64,000 nucleotides of DNA, from contig NZ_CP022161.1 of assembly GCF_002214185.1 (NCBI RefSeq), positions 3,719,767 to 3,783,766 on the forward strand, written 5' to 3'. Position numbers and translations under genes: made by a program. The stretch is from Streptomyces capitiformicae (lineage in GTDB: Bacteria; Actinomycetota; Actinomycetes; Streptomycetales; Streptomycetaceae). The notes beneath the pieces were generated by a model. The model was not told where the DNA came from and made no database searches. It saw only the letters and a program-made list of their open reading frames with translations. The number at the start of each line of letters is the position of its first letter. Position 1 is the stretch's first letter. Shown one piece after another: positions 1 to 8,872 of the stretch.

Positions 1-191
1 GCCCCCCTCGTATCGACTGACGGTCCCGGCGACGACTCGCCACGGTGGCTCTATATGATCGGCGTTCGCATGTGCGGGGGCATGTGGCGATTCGGCATCA
101 CCGTGTACAGCTCTGCGCTGCCGTCTTCCCTCTCTCCGTGCGTCGCGCCCGCAAATGAGACATCGACGACGAACGAGGGAGATCAGGGGCA

Positions 192-1190
192 ATGTCCTAT
201 CCCCCGCCGCCCCAGGGCGGCGCCTGGCCCTCCGGGCAGGGGCAGTACCCCGGGCAACCGCAGTACCCGGGCATGGCGCCGCAATCGCAGTACCCGGGCG
301 TGGCACCGCAGCCCCCGTACCCCGGTACGGCACCTCAGCCCCAATACCCCGGTACGGCACCTCAGCCCCAATACCCCGGTGCGGCACCGCATCCCCACCA
401 GTACCCGGTACCCCCGCCCCGACCGGGCGGCGTTCCGCTGCCGCCGCCCAAGAGCTCGGGCACGGGCCTGGGTTGCCTGGCTGCCGTCCTCGGTGTCTTC
501 GGCGTCCTCGGCATGCTCGGCGGCGGCTTCCTGGTCAGCCACGCGTACTCGAATCACAGCCAGGTCATATCGAACGGCGGGGAGTACGGGCCGACGATGT
601 GGCGCAACGAACCGGCGGACGCGTTCTTCCCCGAGGTGCTGGCGCCCGTGAACAGCGCCACGGAGAACGACCCGAAGCGGGCCACCTGGCACCGGCTCGG
701 CATATCCGAGGACACCGGGTGCGAGGACGGGCTCAACAAGGTCACCGCGGCCGCCGTGCGGGACCTGGACTGCGAGGCGGTGCTGCGCGCCACGTACGTG
801 GACCCGACGGGGAACACCGTGGGGACGGTGTCGGTGATCGTGCTGCCGGAGGGCGGGTCCGCGCAGATGACCGAGTTCTTCGAGAAGGACGCCGACAAGC
901 TCGACCCCGAGGTCGGCGCGAAGCCGTACGCCGTGCCCGGCACCGTAGCGGCCAAGTGGAGTGGGGCGCGCAGCAACGGCGGGGCGGGGATGGAACTCGG
1001 CGGCATGCCGTACGTCCTCGTGGCGTCCACCGGCGCCGTCGACGGCCGGAAGGCGGGCGAACTGCCCGGCGAGTGGGGCAGCCACAGCTGGTCCGCGGGA
1101 GATGACCGCGCCCCGTGGCGGGGCGCCGCGAAGGCCCTCTGCGACGACATGGAAGTGCACCTGATGAACCTGCTGAGGGAGACCTCGTGA
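192..1190 (+). CDS. Pro-rich membrane-anchored protein of unknown function
   Basis: No enzymatic family is recognised. The first ~85 residues are a low-complexity Pro/Gln/Tyr/Gly tail built from imperfect QYPG/APQPQYPG repeats, encoded by tandem ~27-bp DNA repeats around 270-390. One hydrophobic segment follows at about residues 93-115 (GCLAAVLGVFGVLGMLGGG), then a ~215-residue domain with a few Cys that is probably outside the membrane. The start ATG has AGGGG just upstream. The stop overlaps the GTG start of the next gene (GTGA), so it is probably translationally coupled to the subtilase and may act with it at the membrane. Function unknown. Confidence 0.8.
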   Translation: MSYPPPPQGGAWPSGQGQYPGQPQYPGMAPQSQYPGVAPQPPYPGTAPQPQYPGTAPQPQYPGAAPHPHQYPVPPPRPGGVPLPPPKSSGTGLGCLAAVLGVFGVLGMLGGGFLVSHAYSNHSQVISNGGEYGPTMWRNEPADAFFPEVLAPVNSATENDPKRATWHRLGISEDTGCEDGLNKVTAAAVRDLDCEAVLRATYVDPTGNTVGTVSVIVLPEGGSAQMTEFFEKDADKLDPEVGAKPYAVPGTVAAKWSGARSNGGAGMELGGMPYVLVASTGAVDGRKAGELPGEWGSHSWSAGDDRAPWRGAAKALCDDMEVHLMNLLRETS

Positions 1191-2359
1191 TCGTGCGGCG
1201 TACCGCCGTGGCCGTGGCGGCGTCCCTGATCGGCCTGACCGCGTCGGCCTCCGCGTCGGGTACGGCGACCGCCGCGCCCCGCGCGGCCGAGACCGTCCCG
1301 CAGAGCTGGGAGTACTCGGCGCTGAACCTGGCCCAGGCCCATCGGGCGGCGCAGGGCGAGGGCGTCACCGTCGCCGTCCTGGACTCCGGTGTCGAGGCCG
1401 GCCACCCAGCCCTCGCCGGCAAGGTCACCACGGGCCCCGACTACGTCGAGGACGGCCTCCAGCCGGGCGACCCGAAGTGGGGCGACCACGGCACCGCGAT
1501 GGCCTCGGACGTCCTCAAGGTCGCCCCGAAGGCCGAGATCCTCTCGATCCGGATCACCAGCGACAAGGACGAGGACGGCTTCTACAGGGGGACCAGCAGG
1601 ATCGCCCGGGGCATCGACTACGCGATCGAGCACGGCGCCGACGTCATCTCCATGTCGATCGGCGGCGAACTCCTCGGCGACAGCTACGACGAGGACGAGG
1701 CCGACGCCCTGGGCCGCGCCGCGCAGGCCGGCGTTCCGGTCCTCGCCTCGGCGGGCAACAGCGGTGACGAGTTCAACGACGCCCAGTACCCGGCGGGTTA
1801 CCCGGGCGTGATCGCCGTCGCCGCGCTCCAGCAGAGCGGCACCCGGGCCGAGTTCTCCACCGTGCGGACCTACAACTCGGTGGCCGCGCCGGGCGTGGCC
1901 ATCATGAGCGCCAAGAACACCGGCGGCTACGAGGCGATCAACGGCACCTCACCCGCGACGGCGCTCAGCGCGGGTGTCGTGGCGCTGATGAAGTCGGCGA
2001 ACGGCGACCTGACCTCCGCGCAGGTCCGCTCCATCCTGACGAGGACGGCCCGCCACGCCTCCTCCGGTCCCAGCCCGCTGGACGGCTACGGCATGATCGA
2101 CGCGGCCGCCGCCGTCGAATCCTCCGCGAAGCCCCCCGCCGACCGCACCGAGCCCATCGCCCACAAGGGCAAGGAACACCTGGCCACCCCCGACGGCACC
2201 CCGAAGACCCAACACCCGCCTCTGGACACGGAACTGGTGGCCATCGGCGGCGCCGCGGCCGCCGTAGGCCTCGTCATGGTCATCGGCGCCCTCCTGAGCG
2301 CCAGAGCGGCCCGCCGCCGCGGGACCCGCGCCCGCGCACAGCAGGCGGGGCAGGGCTGA
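1187..2359 (+). CDS. Type VII secretion-associated serine protease, mycosin-like subtilase (S8)
   Basis: A predicted membrane-anchored extracellular subtilisin-like protease of 390 aa. The catalytic triad is visible: Asp in VAVLDSGVEAGHP, His in GDHGTAMAS, Ser in NGTSPATALSAG, and the oxyanion Asn in SAGNSGDEF. The N-terminus is a signal peptide (RRTAVAVAASLIGL then Ala-rich). The C-terminus has one hydrophobic segment (VAIGGAAAAVGLVMVIGALL) followed by Arg-rich residues. This signal-protease-TM layout is that of MycP mycosins, but no ESX genes lie in the window. GTG at 1187 overlaps the upstream stop by 4 bp; an in-frame ORF extends upstream to 1115 but would lack the signal-peptide start. 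Confidence 0.88.
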   Translation: MIVRRTAVAVAASLIGLTASASASGTATAAPRAAETVPQSWEYSALNLAQAHRAAQGEGVTVAVLDSGVEAGHPALAGKVTTGPDYVEDGLQPGDPKWGDHGTAMASDVLKVAPKAEILSIRITSDKDEDGFYRGTSRIARGIDYAIEHGADVISMSIGGELLGDSYDEDEADALGRAAQAGVPVLASAGNSGDEFNDAQYPAGYPGVIAVAALQQSGTRAEFSTVRTYNSVAAPGVAIMSAKNTGGYEAINGTSPATALSAGVVALMKSANGDLTSAQVRSILTRTARHASSGPSPLDGYGMIDAAAAVESSAKPPADRTEPIAHKGKEHLATPDGTPKTQHPPLDTELVAIGGAAAAVGLVMVIGALLSARAARRRGTRARAQQAGQG

Positions 2360-2404
2360 GCGGCAGGTTCGGATGCGTTGTCGTCCGCGGGTGAGTGGGG
2401 GCTT

Positions 2405-2495
2405 GTGGCACAGTTCCCCGCGCCCCTGAGAAGCAGGGGCTGCGCCCCCTGCTTCTCAGCCCGCAGGGCCGTGGCTTTCAGCGGCGCGGGGAACT
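2405..2495. repeat. Dispersed intergenic repeat, copy A, with nested hairpin
   Basis: Outer arms AGTTCCCCGCGCC (about 2412) and GGCGCGGGGAACT (about 2482) are inverted repeats. Nested between them is a near-perfect stem at 2426-2459 (CTGAGAAGCAGGGG paired with CCCCTGCTTCTCAG). The CGCGGGGAACT core recurs in other gene gaps of this window. It lies between convergent genes and may act as a bidirectional terminator. Confidence 0.7.
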
Positions 2496-2506
2496 CGCCG
2501 AGCCCG

Positions 2507-3514
2507 TCACCACTCGGAGGCGAGCGCCTCCGTCAGTCGTGCGGCGGCGGCCGGGTCCGGCAGGCTCCGCAAGGCGGTGAGGACCTGGTCGCTCGCGAAC
2601 TCGCGCTGGGCCGGGGTCACATTCGGGTCGATCGCGCATCCGGCCTGTACGCGGACGTAATTCAGGTCCGTCGCGAAGAGCATCGAGAAGGAGTCGAGCC
2701 CCTTGACGACCGCGGGCCCGCCGGCGTCCACATAGGCCCGTACCAGCCGCCGGGCGGAGTCGGCGTCGAAGTCGTTCCCACCCGCCCATACATGGACGGC
2801 GCGGGCGAGTTCGCGTTCCGCCGATATGAGGCCGGCGTTGTCCCAGTCGAGAAGGGCGGGCCCGGCCGGGCCGACCAGGACGTTCTGCGGCCGCATGTCG
2901 AGATGGGACACCACCACGTCACCGGCGCCGGAAGGGGTGACATGGTCCGCCAGCTCCCCCGCCGAGGTGGTGATGAACCGCCCCAGCTCGTCCGCCCACG
3001 GCACACCGGCCCGCCGCACCGCCTCGTACAACTCCGCCCAGTCGGCAGGGCGCGGGCATTCCTCGTACCAGGCGTTCGGCTCCCCGCTCGCTCCCTCCCC
3101 GGCCCGGTGCAGCAGGGCCAGGGTCCGGCCGCACCACGCCAGGATCTCCGGGTCGGCCGGATCCGCCTCGACCCCGTCGACCCAGTCGTACAGCTTCACG
3201 TACGACCCGCCCATCGAGGAGGGCAGCCGCGAGACGTACGCCCCGGTGCGGTCCGGCAGGAACCGGGGCGCGGAAATCCCCAGCCCCTCCGCGGCGTTCC
3301 GCAACGCGGCCTCCCGTTGCACCTGCCCCTCGTCACAGCCGAACAGAAGCTCCTTCACCGCCCACGAGAAGCCGTTCCCCGACGACAACTTCCAGATCTG
3401 CCCCAGCGCCCCCCGAGCGACGGGCGTCATGTCCCACGCCGGGGAGCCGGGCCCCACTCCGCATTCGCCGCCGAGGCCGTACATGGTCGCGATGAAACCG
3501 GCCCTGCTCCGCAT
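2507..3514 (-). CDS. Aminoglycoside phosphotransferase (APH/choline kinase fold) family protein
   Basis: A small-molecule kinase of the protein-kinase-like APH fold, 335 aa. The catalytic loop HLDMRPQN (about residues 204-211) holds the catalytic Asp and Asn, and the metal-binding DWD follows near 223-225. The ATP-binding Lys is probably in WAVKELLF. The chosen ATG has GAAAGGTGAG upstream; an in-frame extension to 3589 would run further into the neighbouring MFS gene. The start overlaps the end of the upstream MFS gene by a few codons, which suggests an operon. The substrate cannot be told from sequence: antibiotic, amino sugar or thiamine-like compounds are all possible. Confidence 0.83.
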   Translation of the reverse strand: MRSRAGFIATMYGLGGECGVGPGSPAWDMTPVARGALGQIWKLSSGNGFSWAVKELLFGCDEGQVQREAALRNAAEGLGISAPRFLPDRTGAYVSRLPSSMGGSYVKLYDWVDGVEADPADPEILAWCGRTLALLHRAGEGASGEPNAWYEECPRPADWAELYEAVRRAGVPWADELGRFITTSAGELADHVTPSGAGDVVVSHLDMRPQNVLVGPAGPALLDWDNAGLISAERELARAVHVWAGGNDFDADSARRLVRAYVDAGGPAVVKGLDSFSMLFATDLNYVRVQAGCAIDPNVTPAQREFASDQVLTALRSLPDPAAAARLTEALASEW

Positions 3515-3518
3515 GCGC

Positions 3519-4982
3519 TCACCTTTCCGCCGTGGAACCAACAGGTTCTCCAGCTTGCCGGGGCGCGGCACCGCGCAGGAACAGGGCACTGGTGAGGGTG
3601 CCGAGGAGCACGAGCGCGGCGTTCAGGGCGATCGCGGCCTTGAGACCGCCGAGCATGACCGCGGCGCCGCCGCCGGTGGCCGCGGCGGTGGCGACCGCGC
3701 TCATGATCGGCGTGCCCATGGTGATACCGATCTGCTGGGTCATGGTGGCGAGCCCGGTGGCCAGGCCCTGCTCGTGGTCGTCGAGCCCGGACGTGGCGGT
3801 GACCATGAAACCGACGATGACCAGCATGTTGCCGACGCCGCCCGCGAAGGTGCCGGCCAGCAGCAGCCACATCGAGGAGCGGTCGTCGCCCATCCCCAGC
3901 AGGGCGACCGTGAAGACGGTCTGAACGACACCACCGACGATCAGCGTCCGCCTGCTGCCCACCCTGCCGATGACCCGGGGCGCGAGCGTGCCGCCGACGA
4001 CCGTACCGACCCCCAGCACACCGAACGACAGCCCAGCGGCCAGCGGCGAGAAGCCGAGGACTTCCTGGAGGTAGAGAGTGAGGAGGAAGACCAGGGAGGT
4101 CTCCGTCAGGAAGGCGATCAGCCCGGCCACGTTCCCCCACGCGACCGACCGCTTCCCGAGCACACCGACCGGCACCAGAGGCTCGGAGACCCGGCGTTCG
4201 ACGCCGTAGAAGACGAGGAGCAGAACGGCACCCGCCGCGAGCCACAGCAGCGCGGACGCCGAGCCCCAGCCGTGTTCGCCCGCCCGGGTCAGGCCGAGGA
4301 CGACGGCCAGCAGACCGAGCGTGACGCTGACGGCACCCGGCACGTCCAGCCTCGGGCGTTCGTCGGGCCGGGACTCCCTGATGACGGTCGGGGCGATGAG
4401 GAGGACGGCCAGGACCACGGGCACGTTGACGAAGAACGCCCAGCGCCAGGAGAGCAGTTCGGTGAGCAGGCCGCCGAGGATCGCCCCCGCGGTGAAACCG
4501 GCCGACATCAGCGCCCCGTTGAGACCGAGCGCCTTCTCCCGCAGCGGCCCCTCGGGAAAGGAGGTCGTCAGCAGCGACAGCCCGGCGGGCGTGACGGCGG
4601 CCGTGGCGAGCCCCTGGAAGACCCGGGCCACGATCAGCACCTCCGGGTCCTGCGCGAGCCCCCCGACCAACGAGGCCGCCCCCAGCACCACCAGTCCGCC
4701 GAGGAACAGCCGCCGCCGTCCGAAGAGGTCGGCCACCCGGCCGAAGAGCAGCGTGCACCCCGCCGCGCACAGCGCGAACGACGTGGCGATCCACTGCAGA
4801 CCCGCCGACGAGAACCCCAACCCGTCGCCGATCACCGGTAGCGCCACATTCAGGATGGAGAAGTCCACGGCCAGCATGAACTGAGCCGCGAGGAGCAGCA
4901 CCAGGGTCAGTTTCAGGCGGGGAGTGAGCGCACCGGTGTCTGTGTCGGTGTCCGTATCCGTATCCGTATCCGCAATGGACAT
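3519..4982 (-). CDS. MFS drug exporter, DHA2/EmrB-QacA type
   Basis: A proton-driven multidrug efflux protein of 487 aa with the many hydrophobic helices of the 14-TM DHA2 group. The motif A region is FGRVADLFGRRRLF, and the Pro/Gly-rich QWIATSFAL and GLATMTQQIGITMGTPIMSA segments fit the family. The N-terminus is a run of Asp-Thr dipeptides encoded by a 6-bp microrepeat. The ATG at 4982 is preceded by GGAAAGGG; an upstream GTG at 5015 is possible. It is transcribed with the phosphotransferase and lies divergent to an MmyB-like regulator, which may control it. Confidence 0.88.
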   Translation of the reverse strand: MSIADTDTDTDTDTDTGALTPRLKLTLVLLLAAQFMLAVDFSILNVALPVIGDGLGFSSAGLQWIATSFALCAAGCTLLFGRVADLFGRRRLFLGGLVVLGAASLVGGLAQDPEVLIVARVFQGLATAAVTPAGLSLLTTSFPEGPLREKALGLNGALMSAGFTAGAILGGLLTELLSWRWAFFVNVPVVLAVLLIAPTVIRESRPDERPRLDVPGAVSVTLGLLAVVLGLTRAGEHGWGSASALLWLAAGAVLLLVFYGVERRVSEPLVPVGVLGKRSVAWGNVAGLIAFLTETSLVFLLTLYLQEVLGFSPLAAGLSFGVLGVGTVVGGTLAPRVIGRVGSRRTLIVGGVVQTVFTVALLGMGDDRSSMWLLLAGTFAGGVGNMLVIVGFMVTATSGLDDHEQGLATGLATMTQQIGITMGTPIMSAVATAAATGGGAAVMLGGLKAAIALNAALVLLGTLTSALFLRGAAPRQAGEPVGSTAER

Positions 4983-5002
4983 GTCGTCGGGTCCCTTTCC
5001 CT

Positions 5003-5080
5003 CGCGTGCTCGCACTCGCTTACTCGCACTCGCTTACTCGCACTCGCTTACTCGCACTCGCGTGCTCGCACTCGCGTTCC
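5003..5080. repeat. Short tandem repeat in divergent promoter region
   Basis: A 14-bp unit of the form TTACTCGCACTCGC repeats about four times, then degenerates to CGTGCTCGCACTCGC. It sits between the divergent MFS gene and its putative regulator. Copy number may vary between strains and alter promoter spacing. Confidence 0.75.
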
Positions 5081-5206
5081 GCTACGGAGAAAGAGGCTCG
5101 CCCGCCCCGAGAACCCCAGCCAGAACCCTGTCCCGCACACCCGGCGCGAGGGTGGTCATCACAGCACCACCCTCACGGCACCCGCCCGTCCATGGCCCTG
5201 TGCATC

Positions 5207-6193
5207 ATGGACGGCATGGTGAACGCCCCGTCCGAGCTCGGGGACTTCCTCAGGTCCCGCCGAGCCGCGCTGCGCCCCGAGGACGTCGGGATCGCCCCGC
5301 ACCCGGCCCGCCGCCGGGTGACCGGCCTGCGGCGCGAGGAGTTGGCGATGCTCGCGGGAGTGAGCATCACCCACTACACCCGCCTGGAACAGGGCCGTGC
5401 CCTGAGCCCCTCGGACAGCGTCCTGGAGTCGATCGCCCGCACACTGCGCCTCACCGCGGACGAGGTCGCCCACCTGAAGACCCTGGCCCGCCCCACGCCT
5501 GCGCCGCCGTCACCCCGCGTGGCGCACGCGAGTCCCGCCACCCGCCGGCTGCTGGCCGCCATGACCGACGTACCGTCCCTCGCCCTGGACCGCCGCAACG
5601 ACGTCCTGGCCTGGAACCGCCTCGGCCACGCCCTCCTCGCCGCCCATCTGGCACCGGAGGCCCCGGACACCCCCGCCACGCGCCCCAACCTGACCCGGAT
5701 GCTCTTCTTGGACGAGGCCTACCGCGCGCTGTTCCCCGACTGGACCGGGGAGGCGGGCCTCGCGGTGGCCTCGCTGCGCCTCGTCGCCGGGCGCCGTCCC
5801 GACGACCGTGCCCTCGCCGAACTGGTCGGCCAACTCTCCATGAACTCCCCCGAGTTCGCCTCCCTCTGGTCCCGCCATCCGGTCCGCACCTGCACCTCCG
5901 GCACCAAGCACCTGCACCACCCCCTCGTCGGCCGGATGCACCTGACCTTCGAGACCCTCGACATCCCGGGCCCCTCCGGGCAGCGCCTCATCGCGTACAC
6001 GGCGGAGCCGGGTTCGCCGTCCGAGGCGGCACTGCGACTACTGGGCAGCTCTGCCGCTACTGGCGGCACTGCGGCTACTGGCGGCAGCAGCCCGACGGCC
6101 CGTCACCACCGCCCGCAGCCCGAGGAATACCAACAGCCCGAGCGGCGACAGCAGGACCGTGAAGACCAGCAGGGGGCCCATCAGCAGGGCTGA
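5207..6193 (+). CDS. XRE-family regulator with MmyB-like C-terminal domain
   Basis: A DNA-binding regulator. The N-terminal helix-turn-helix covers about residues 10-80 (GDFLRSRRAAL, EELAMLAGVSITHYTRLEQGR). The C-terminal half matches the MmyB-like ligand-binding domain pattern (ALDRRNDVLAWNRLG, FASLWSRHPVR, HLTFETLDIP). Possible starts are 5192, 5207 and 5216; none has a strong ribosome-binding site. The recognisable domain ends near residue 280. About 45 further Gln/Arg-rich residues result from reading into the convergent neighbour, giving a 156-bp antisense overlap. It probably regulates the divergent exporter gene. Confidence 0.85.
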   Translation: MDGMVNAPSELGDFLRSRRAALRPEDVGIAPHPARRRVTGLRREELAMLAGVSITHYTRLEQGRALSPSDSVLESIARTLRLTADEVAHLKTLARPTPAPPSPRVAHASPATRRLLAAMTDVPSLALDRRNDVLAWNRLGHALLAAHLAPEAPDTPATRPNLTRMLFLDEAYRALFPDWTGEAGLAVASLRLVAGRRPDDRALAELVGQLSMNSPEFASLWSRHPVRTCTSGTKHLHHPLVGRMHLTFETLDIPGPSGQRLIAYTAEPGSPSEAALRLLGSSAATGGTAATGGSSPTARHHRPQPEEYQQPERRQQDREDQQGAHQQG

Positions 6194-6511
6194 GATCCCC
6201 AGCCGCCTCGCCTCCCGGTACATCCACTGCCCGATGAGGAGGTCCCAGGCGATGACCTGCGCCCAGATGGCCCCGGCCCCGTCCGCGAGTGCCGTCAGTT
6301 CGCGGAACGTGTCGATGTCCGGGCTGCTGACCGCGGTCCACAGGTCGGGGAACACCGGGATCGCCAGCGCGAGGTACGTGACCAGCACGGGCAGCACGGT
6401 CAGCGGTGACCCCGCGATGCGGTCGGTCGGGCCCCATCCCGGGGCGAAGATCATGAGCAGCCAGACGGGCGCCGCCAGCCAGAAGGAGAGCTCGAAGAGG
6501 AACCCGGTCAC
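6038..6511 (-). CDS. ABA4-like (DUF4281) family membrane protein
   Basis: A 157-aa integral membrane protein with about four hydrophobic helices. The N-terminal FELSFWLAAPVWLLMIFAPGW stretch fits ABA4/DUF4281 proteins; bacterial members have no established function. The Ala/Ser/Arg-rich last ~25 residues are encoded over the 3' end of the convergent regulator gene. Its start overlaps the stop of the upstream membrane-protein gene by 4 bp (ATGA), so the two are co-translated. Confidence 0.72.
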   Translation of the reverse strand: MTGFLFELSFWLAAPVWLLMIFAPGWGPTDRIAGSPLTVLPVLVTYLALAIPVFPDLWTAVSSPDIDTFRELTALADGAGAIWAQVIAWDLLIGQWMYREARRLGISALLMGPLLVFTVLLSPLGLLVFLGLRAVVTGRRAAAASSRSAASSGRAAQ

Positions 6512-7554
6512 AGTCTGACCTCCTTCGAGGCACCGGCGAAACCGGCGCCCGATGCGTCGACCCGGCCGTCAGTCGCCTTGCCCCGCACGGGAGTCGGCAC
6601 CCGCAGCACCCCGTACGTACCGAGAACGGCGATCCCGACGATCGCGCCGGCCGCCCCCAGGGTCACACCGTCCGGATGGATCAGCGGCTGTCCCCGCAGC
6701 GCCTGCCAGAGGACCAGCGCGAAGGCCGCGGCGTACACGCCCGACGCGAGCAGTACGAGACGCAGCCGCACCCGATCGTCGGCGAGGCGGGCGAACCGCG
6801 GTGCGAGGGCGGCCAGCACCATGACCACCAGCGGCAGGAGTTGCAGCGCGTGCATGCCGACGAAGTGCGGGATCCGCAGATCGCCGCCGGTCGTCGACCA
6901 GCCGGTCAGCGGCATCGAGGGACCCCCGTCCGGCACGCCCACGCTGTGCCCGCCGACCACGTCGGAGGTGCCGCGCCGCTGCCCGGGCTTGGGCTGCGTC
7001 ATCAGGAATCCGACGGCGGCCCCGGACAGCGCCAGGACGATGCCGGAGCGCATGGCCCAGGCGGACGCGCGGTCGGCGATGCGGGCGCGGAGCAGCAGTA
7101 CGGCGACGACGAGCGTGCCGAGCCACAGGATGACGACCGTGACGGCCATCGTGTTGAACAGCGCCGTGTCGAAGGGCGTCGCGTAGTTGAAGTGGCTGCG
7201 CTTCCCCCGTATCGCCTGGCCGATGATGATCACCATCTCGCCGAGGCTCGCCACCGCGACGACGGTCCCCGCCCACCAGCCCACGCGCCGGCCGCGCGGG
7301 AGGAGCGAGAGCATCCAGGCCAGCGAGGGGCAGTACGCCACGAACGACACCGAGAACTTGAACGGCTTGGCCCAGATCGGCGCGCCCGCCAGGACCCGGT
7401 CGTCGACGACGAGCCCCACCAGGGACACGAGCGCGGTCACCACCATCACCGCCGAGAACAGCACGAGCGGCCGATGCCACGACTGCCACCACTGCCACGA
7501 CCGCCACGACCGCCACGACCGCCACGGAGCCGATGTTGAAGACATGATCCGCAT
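6508..7554 (-). CDS. Polytopic membrane protein of unknown function
   Basis: About 348 aa with some eight predicted hydrophobic helices. After the start there is an odd repeat of Arg-Ser-Trp triplets, encoded by 9-bp tandem repeats at about 7478-7530. A polar loop near residues 195-240 contains several Gly/Pro and a His (GDLRIPHFVGMHALQLLP). I do not recognise a family. The start chosen follows AAGGGGG by 6 nt; upstream ATG codons are less well placed. The gene lies divergent to a MerR regulator whose operator-like palindromes sit directly upstream, so it is probably the MerR target. Confidence 0.72.
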   Translation of the reverse strand: MRIMSSTSAPWRSWRSWRSWQWWQSWHRPLVLFSAVMVVTALVSLVGLVVDDRVLAGAPIWAKPFKFSVSFVAYCPSLAWMLSLLPRGRRVGWWAGTVVAVASLGEMVIIIGQAIRGKRSHFNYATPFDTALFNTMAVTVVILWLGTLVVAVLLLRARIADRASAWAMRSGIVLALSGAAVGFLMTQPKPGQRRGTSDVVGGHSVGVPDGGPSMPLTGWSTTGGDLRIPHFVGMHALQLLPLVVMVLAALAPRFARLADDRVRLRLVLLASGVYAAAFALVLWQALRGQPLIHPDGVTLGAAGAIVGIAVLGTYGVLRVPTPVRGKATDGRVDASGAGFAGASKEVRL

Positions 7555-7570
7555 ACACATCCCCCTTATG

Positions 7571-7608
7571 GATAGCGGCACTCGCCGCTATCTGATAGTC
7601 CCACTATC
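7571..7608. promoter_or_regulatory. Paired perfect inverted repeats, likely MerR operator
   Basis: GATAGCGGC-4-GCCGCTATC at 7571-7592 is a perfect 9-bp inverted repeat. It is followed after 1 nt by GATAGT-3-ACTATC at 7594-7608, a perfect 6-bp repeat. Both share GATAG/CTATC half-sites. They lie between the divergent membrane-protein and MerR genes, where a MerR-type activator would bind. Confidence 0.65.
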
Positions 7609-7697
7609 TATGATGGGAAGCGCACTCGGCAAGGGCCGGGCGGTGGGCACGGCACAGGCACGGCAAGAGCACGGCGAAATCAGGGAGTGAACGGGCA

Positions 7698-8396
7698 TTG
7701 CGCATCGGAGAGTTGAGCCGGAGAACCGGGGTGCCGGTGCCGACGATCAAGTACTACGTCCGTGAAGGGCTGCTGCCCGCGGGCGAGCTGACCAGCCCCA
7801 ACCAGGCGGCCTACGGCGAGACGCACGAGCGGCGCCTGCAACTCATCCGCGCCTTGCTCGACGTGGGCGGCATGAAGGTGGCCGAGATCGCGGACGTACT
7901 GACGGCCGTCGACGACCCGACGCGCCCCCTGCACCAAGTGCTCGGCACCGCCGCGGACCATCTCTCCGACGCGGACGCCGAACGCGACGACACCGAGTCG
8001 GCGGCCGCCAGAACCGCCGTCACCGACCTCATCGCCCGGCGCGGCTGGCGCACGGACGAGTGCAGCCCCGCGGCGGCGGACCTGACGAAGGCCCTCGCCG
8101 CGATGGCCCGGTTGGGCCACGGGGCTTTCGTCGAGGTGCTCGACGACTACGCCGAGGCCGCCGAACAGGTGGCCCGCGTCGACCTCGCCTACGTGGACCG
8201 GCGCGCGGAGGTCGAGGAGATCGTGGAGAGCGTGGTCATCGGGACCGTACTGGGCGAGGCGGTGTTCAGCGCCCTCCGCCGACTGGCCCACGTGGACGCC
8301 TCGGCGAAGCTGTACGGCGAGGACGGCCCGCCGGCACGGACGACGCCGGCACGGACGACGCCGGCACGGACGACGCCGGGACGGACGACAAGCTGA
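7698..8396 (+). CDS. MerR family transcriptional regulator
   Basis: A 232-aa one-component regulator. The winged helix-turn-helix is at residues 1-70 (MRIGELSRRTGVPVPTIKYYVREGLL) with the MerR PNQAAYGETHERRLQLI wing. A long C-terminal effector region follows. The last ~20 residues are an ARTTP repeat encoded by a 15-bp tandem repeat. The start is TTG, with AGGGAG about 10 nt upstream. It probably controls the divergent membrane-protein operon and itself through the palindromes upstream. The inducer is unknown. Confidence 0.85.
   Translation: MRIGELSRRTGVPVPTIKYYVREGLLPAGELTSPNQAAYGETHERRLQLIRALLDVGGMKVAEIADVLTAVDDPTRPLHQVLGTAADHLSDADAERDDTESAAARTAVTDLIARRGWRTDECSPAAADLTKALAAMARLGHGAFVEVLDDYAEAAEQVARVDLAYVDRRAEVEEIVESVVIGTVLGEAVFSALRRLAHVDASAKLYGEDGPPARTTPARTTPARTTPGRTTS
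8331..8390. repeat. 15-bp tandem repeat in the 3' end of the MerR gene
   Basis: The unit GGCACGGACGACGCC repeats in frame about four times (last copy degenerate). It encodes ARTTP repeats at the extreme C-terminus, outside the DNA-binding domain. Confidence 0.8.
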
Positions 8397-8404
8397 CCCG
8401 ACCC

Positions 8405-8872
8405 CTACTCGGGTGCCGCCAGGTCGAACCACACCGCCTTGCCGTCGGGATGGACCAGGCCGCCGTTGTGCGGGAGGGCGGAGGCCGTTCCCCAGTGGCC
8501 CCCGGTGAGGGCGTCCACGAGGTACAGGCCACGGCCGCCCTCCTCCCACCCGTCGGGGGTCAACTCCCGCATGACCGGCGGGTTCTCGTCACCGTCGTAG
8601 ACGATCACTCTGACCCGCCACGACTCCACCGCCAGCCAGAGAACCGATCCTCCCCCTTTGGCGTGCACACACGCGTTCGTGACCAGTTCCGATGTGCACA
8701 GGGCGGCCGCGTCCACGAGGGCGTCGAGGCCGAGCGCACGCAGCACGGTGGCGACGAAGTCGCGGGCGATCTGCGGGGAGGTGTCGAGGGGCGGGCAGAA
8801 GAGGGTGTACGTCGTCGCCGTGGGGGAGAGCCAGGGGGCGGGGGCTGGAATGTTCCGGACGGTTTCGGGCAT
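8405..8872 (-). CDS. ATP-binding protein, RsbW/SpoIIAB-like histidine kinase-type ATPase
   Basis: 155 aa with a GHKL/HATPase_c fold. The N-box is ELVTNACVHAKGGG, the G1 region is VYDGDENPP, and GGRGLYLVDALTGGHWG supplies the G2-type glycines. Such single-domain proteins are abundant in Streptomyces as anti-sigma kinases or partners of signalling modules. No sigma factor or anti-anti-sigma gene is adjacent, so the partner is unknown. The start ATG at 8872 has GGAG 10 nt upstream. Confidence 0.83.
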   Translation of the reverse strand: MPETVRNIPAPAPWLSPTATTYTLFCPPLDTSPQIARDFVATVLRALGLDALVDAAALCTSELVTNACVHAKGGGSVLWLAVESWRVRVIVYDGDENPPVMRELTPDGWEEGGRGLYLVDALTGGHWGTASALPHNGGLVHPDGKAVWFDLAAPE

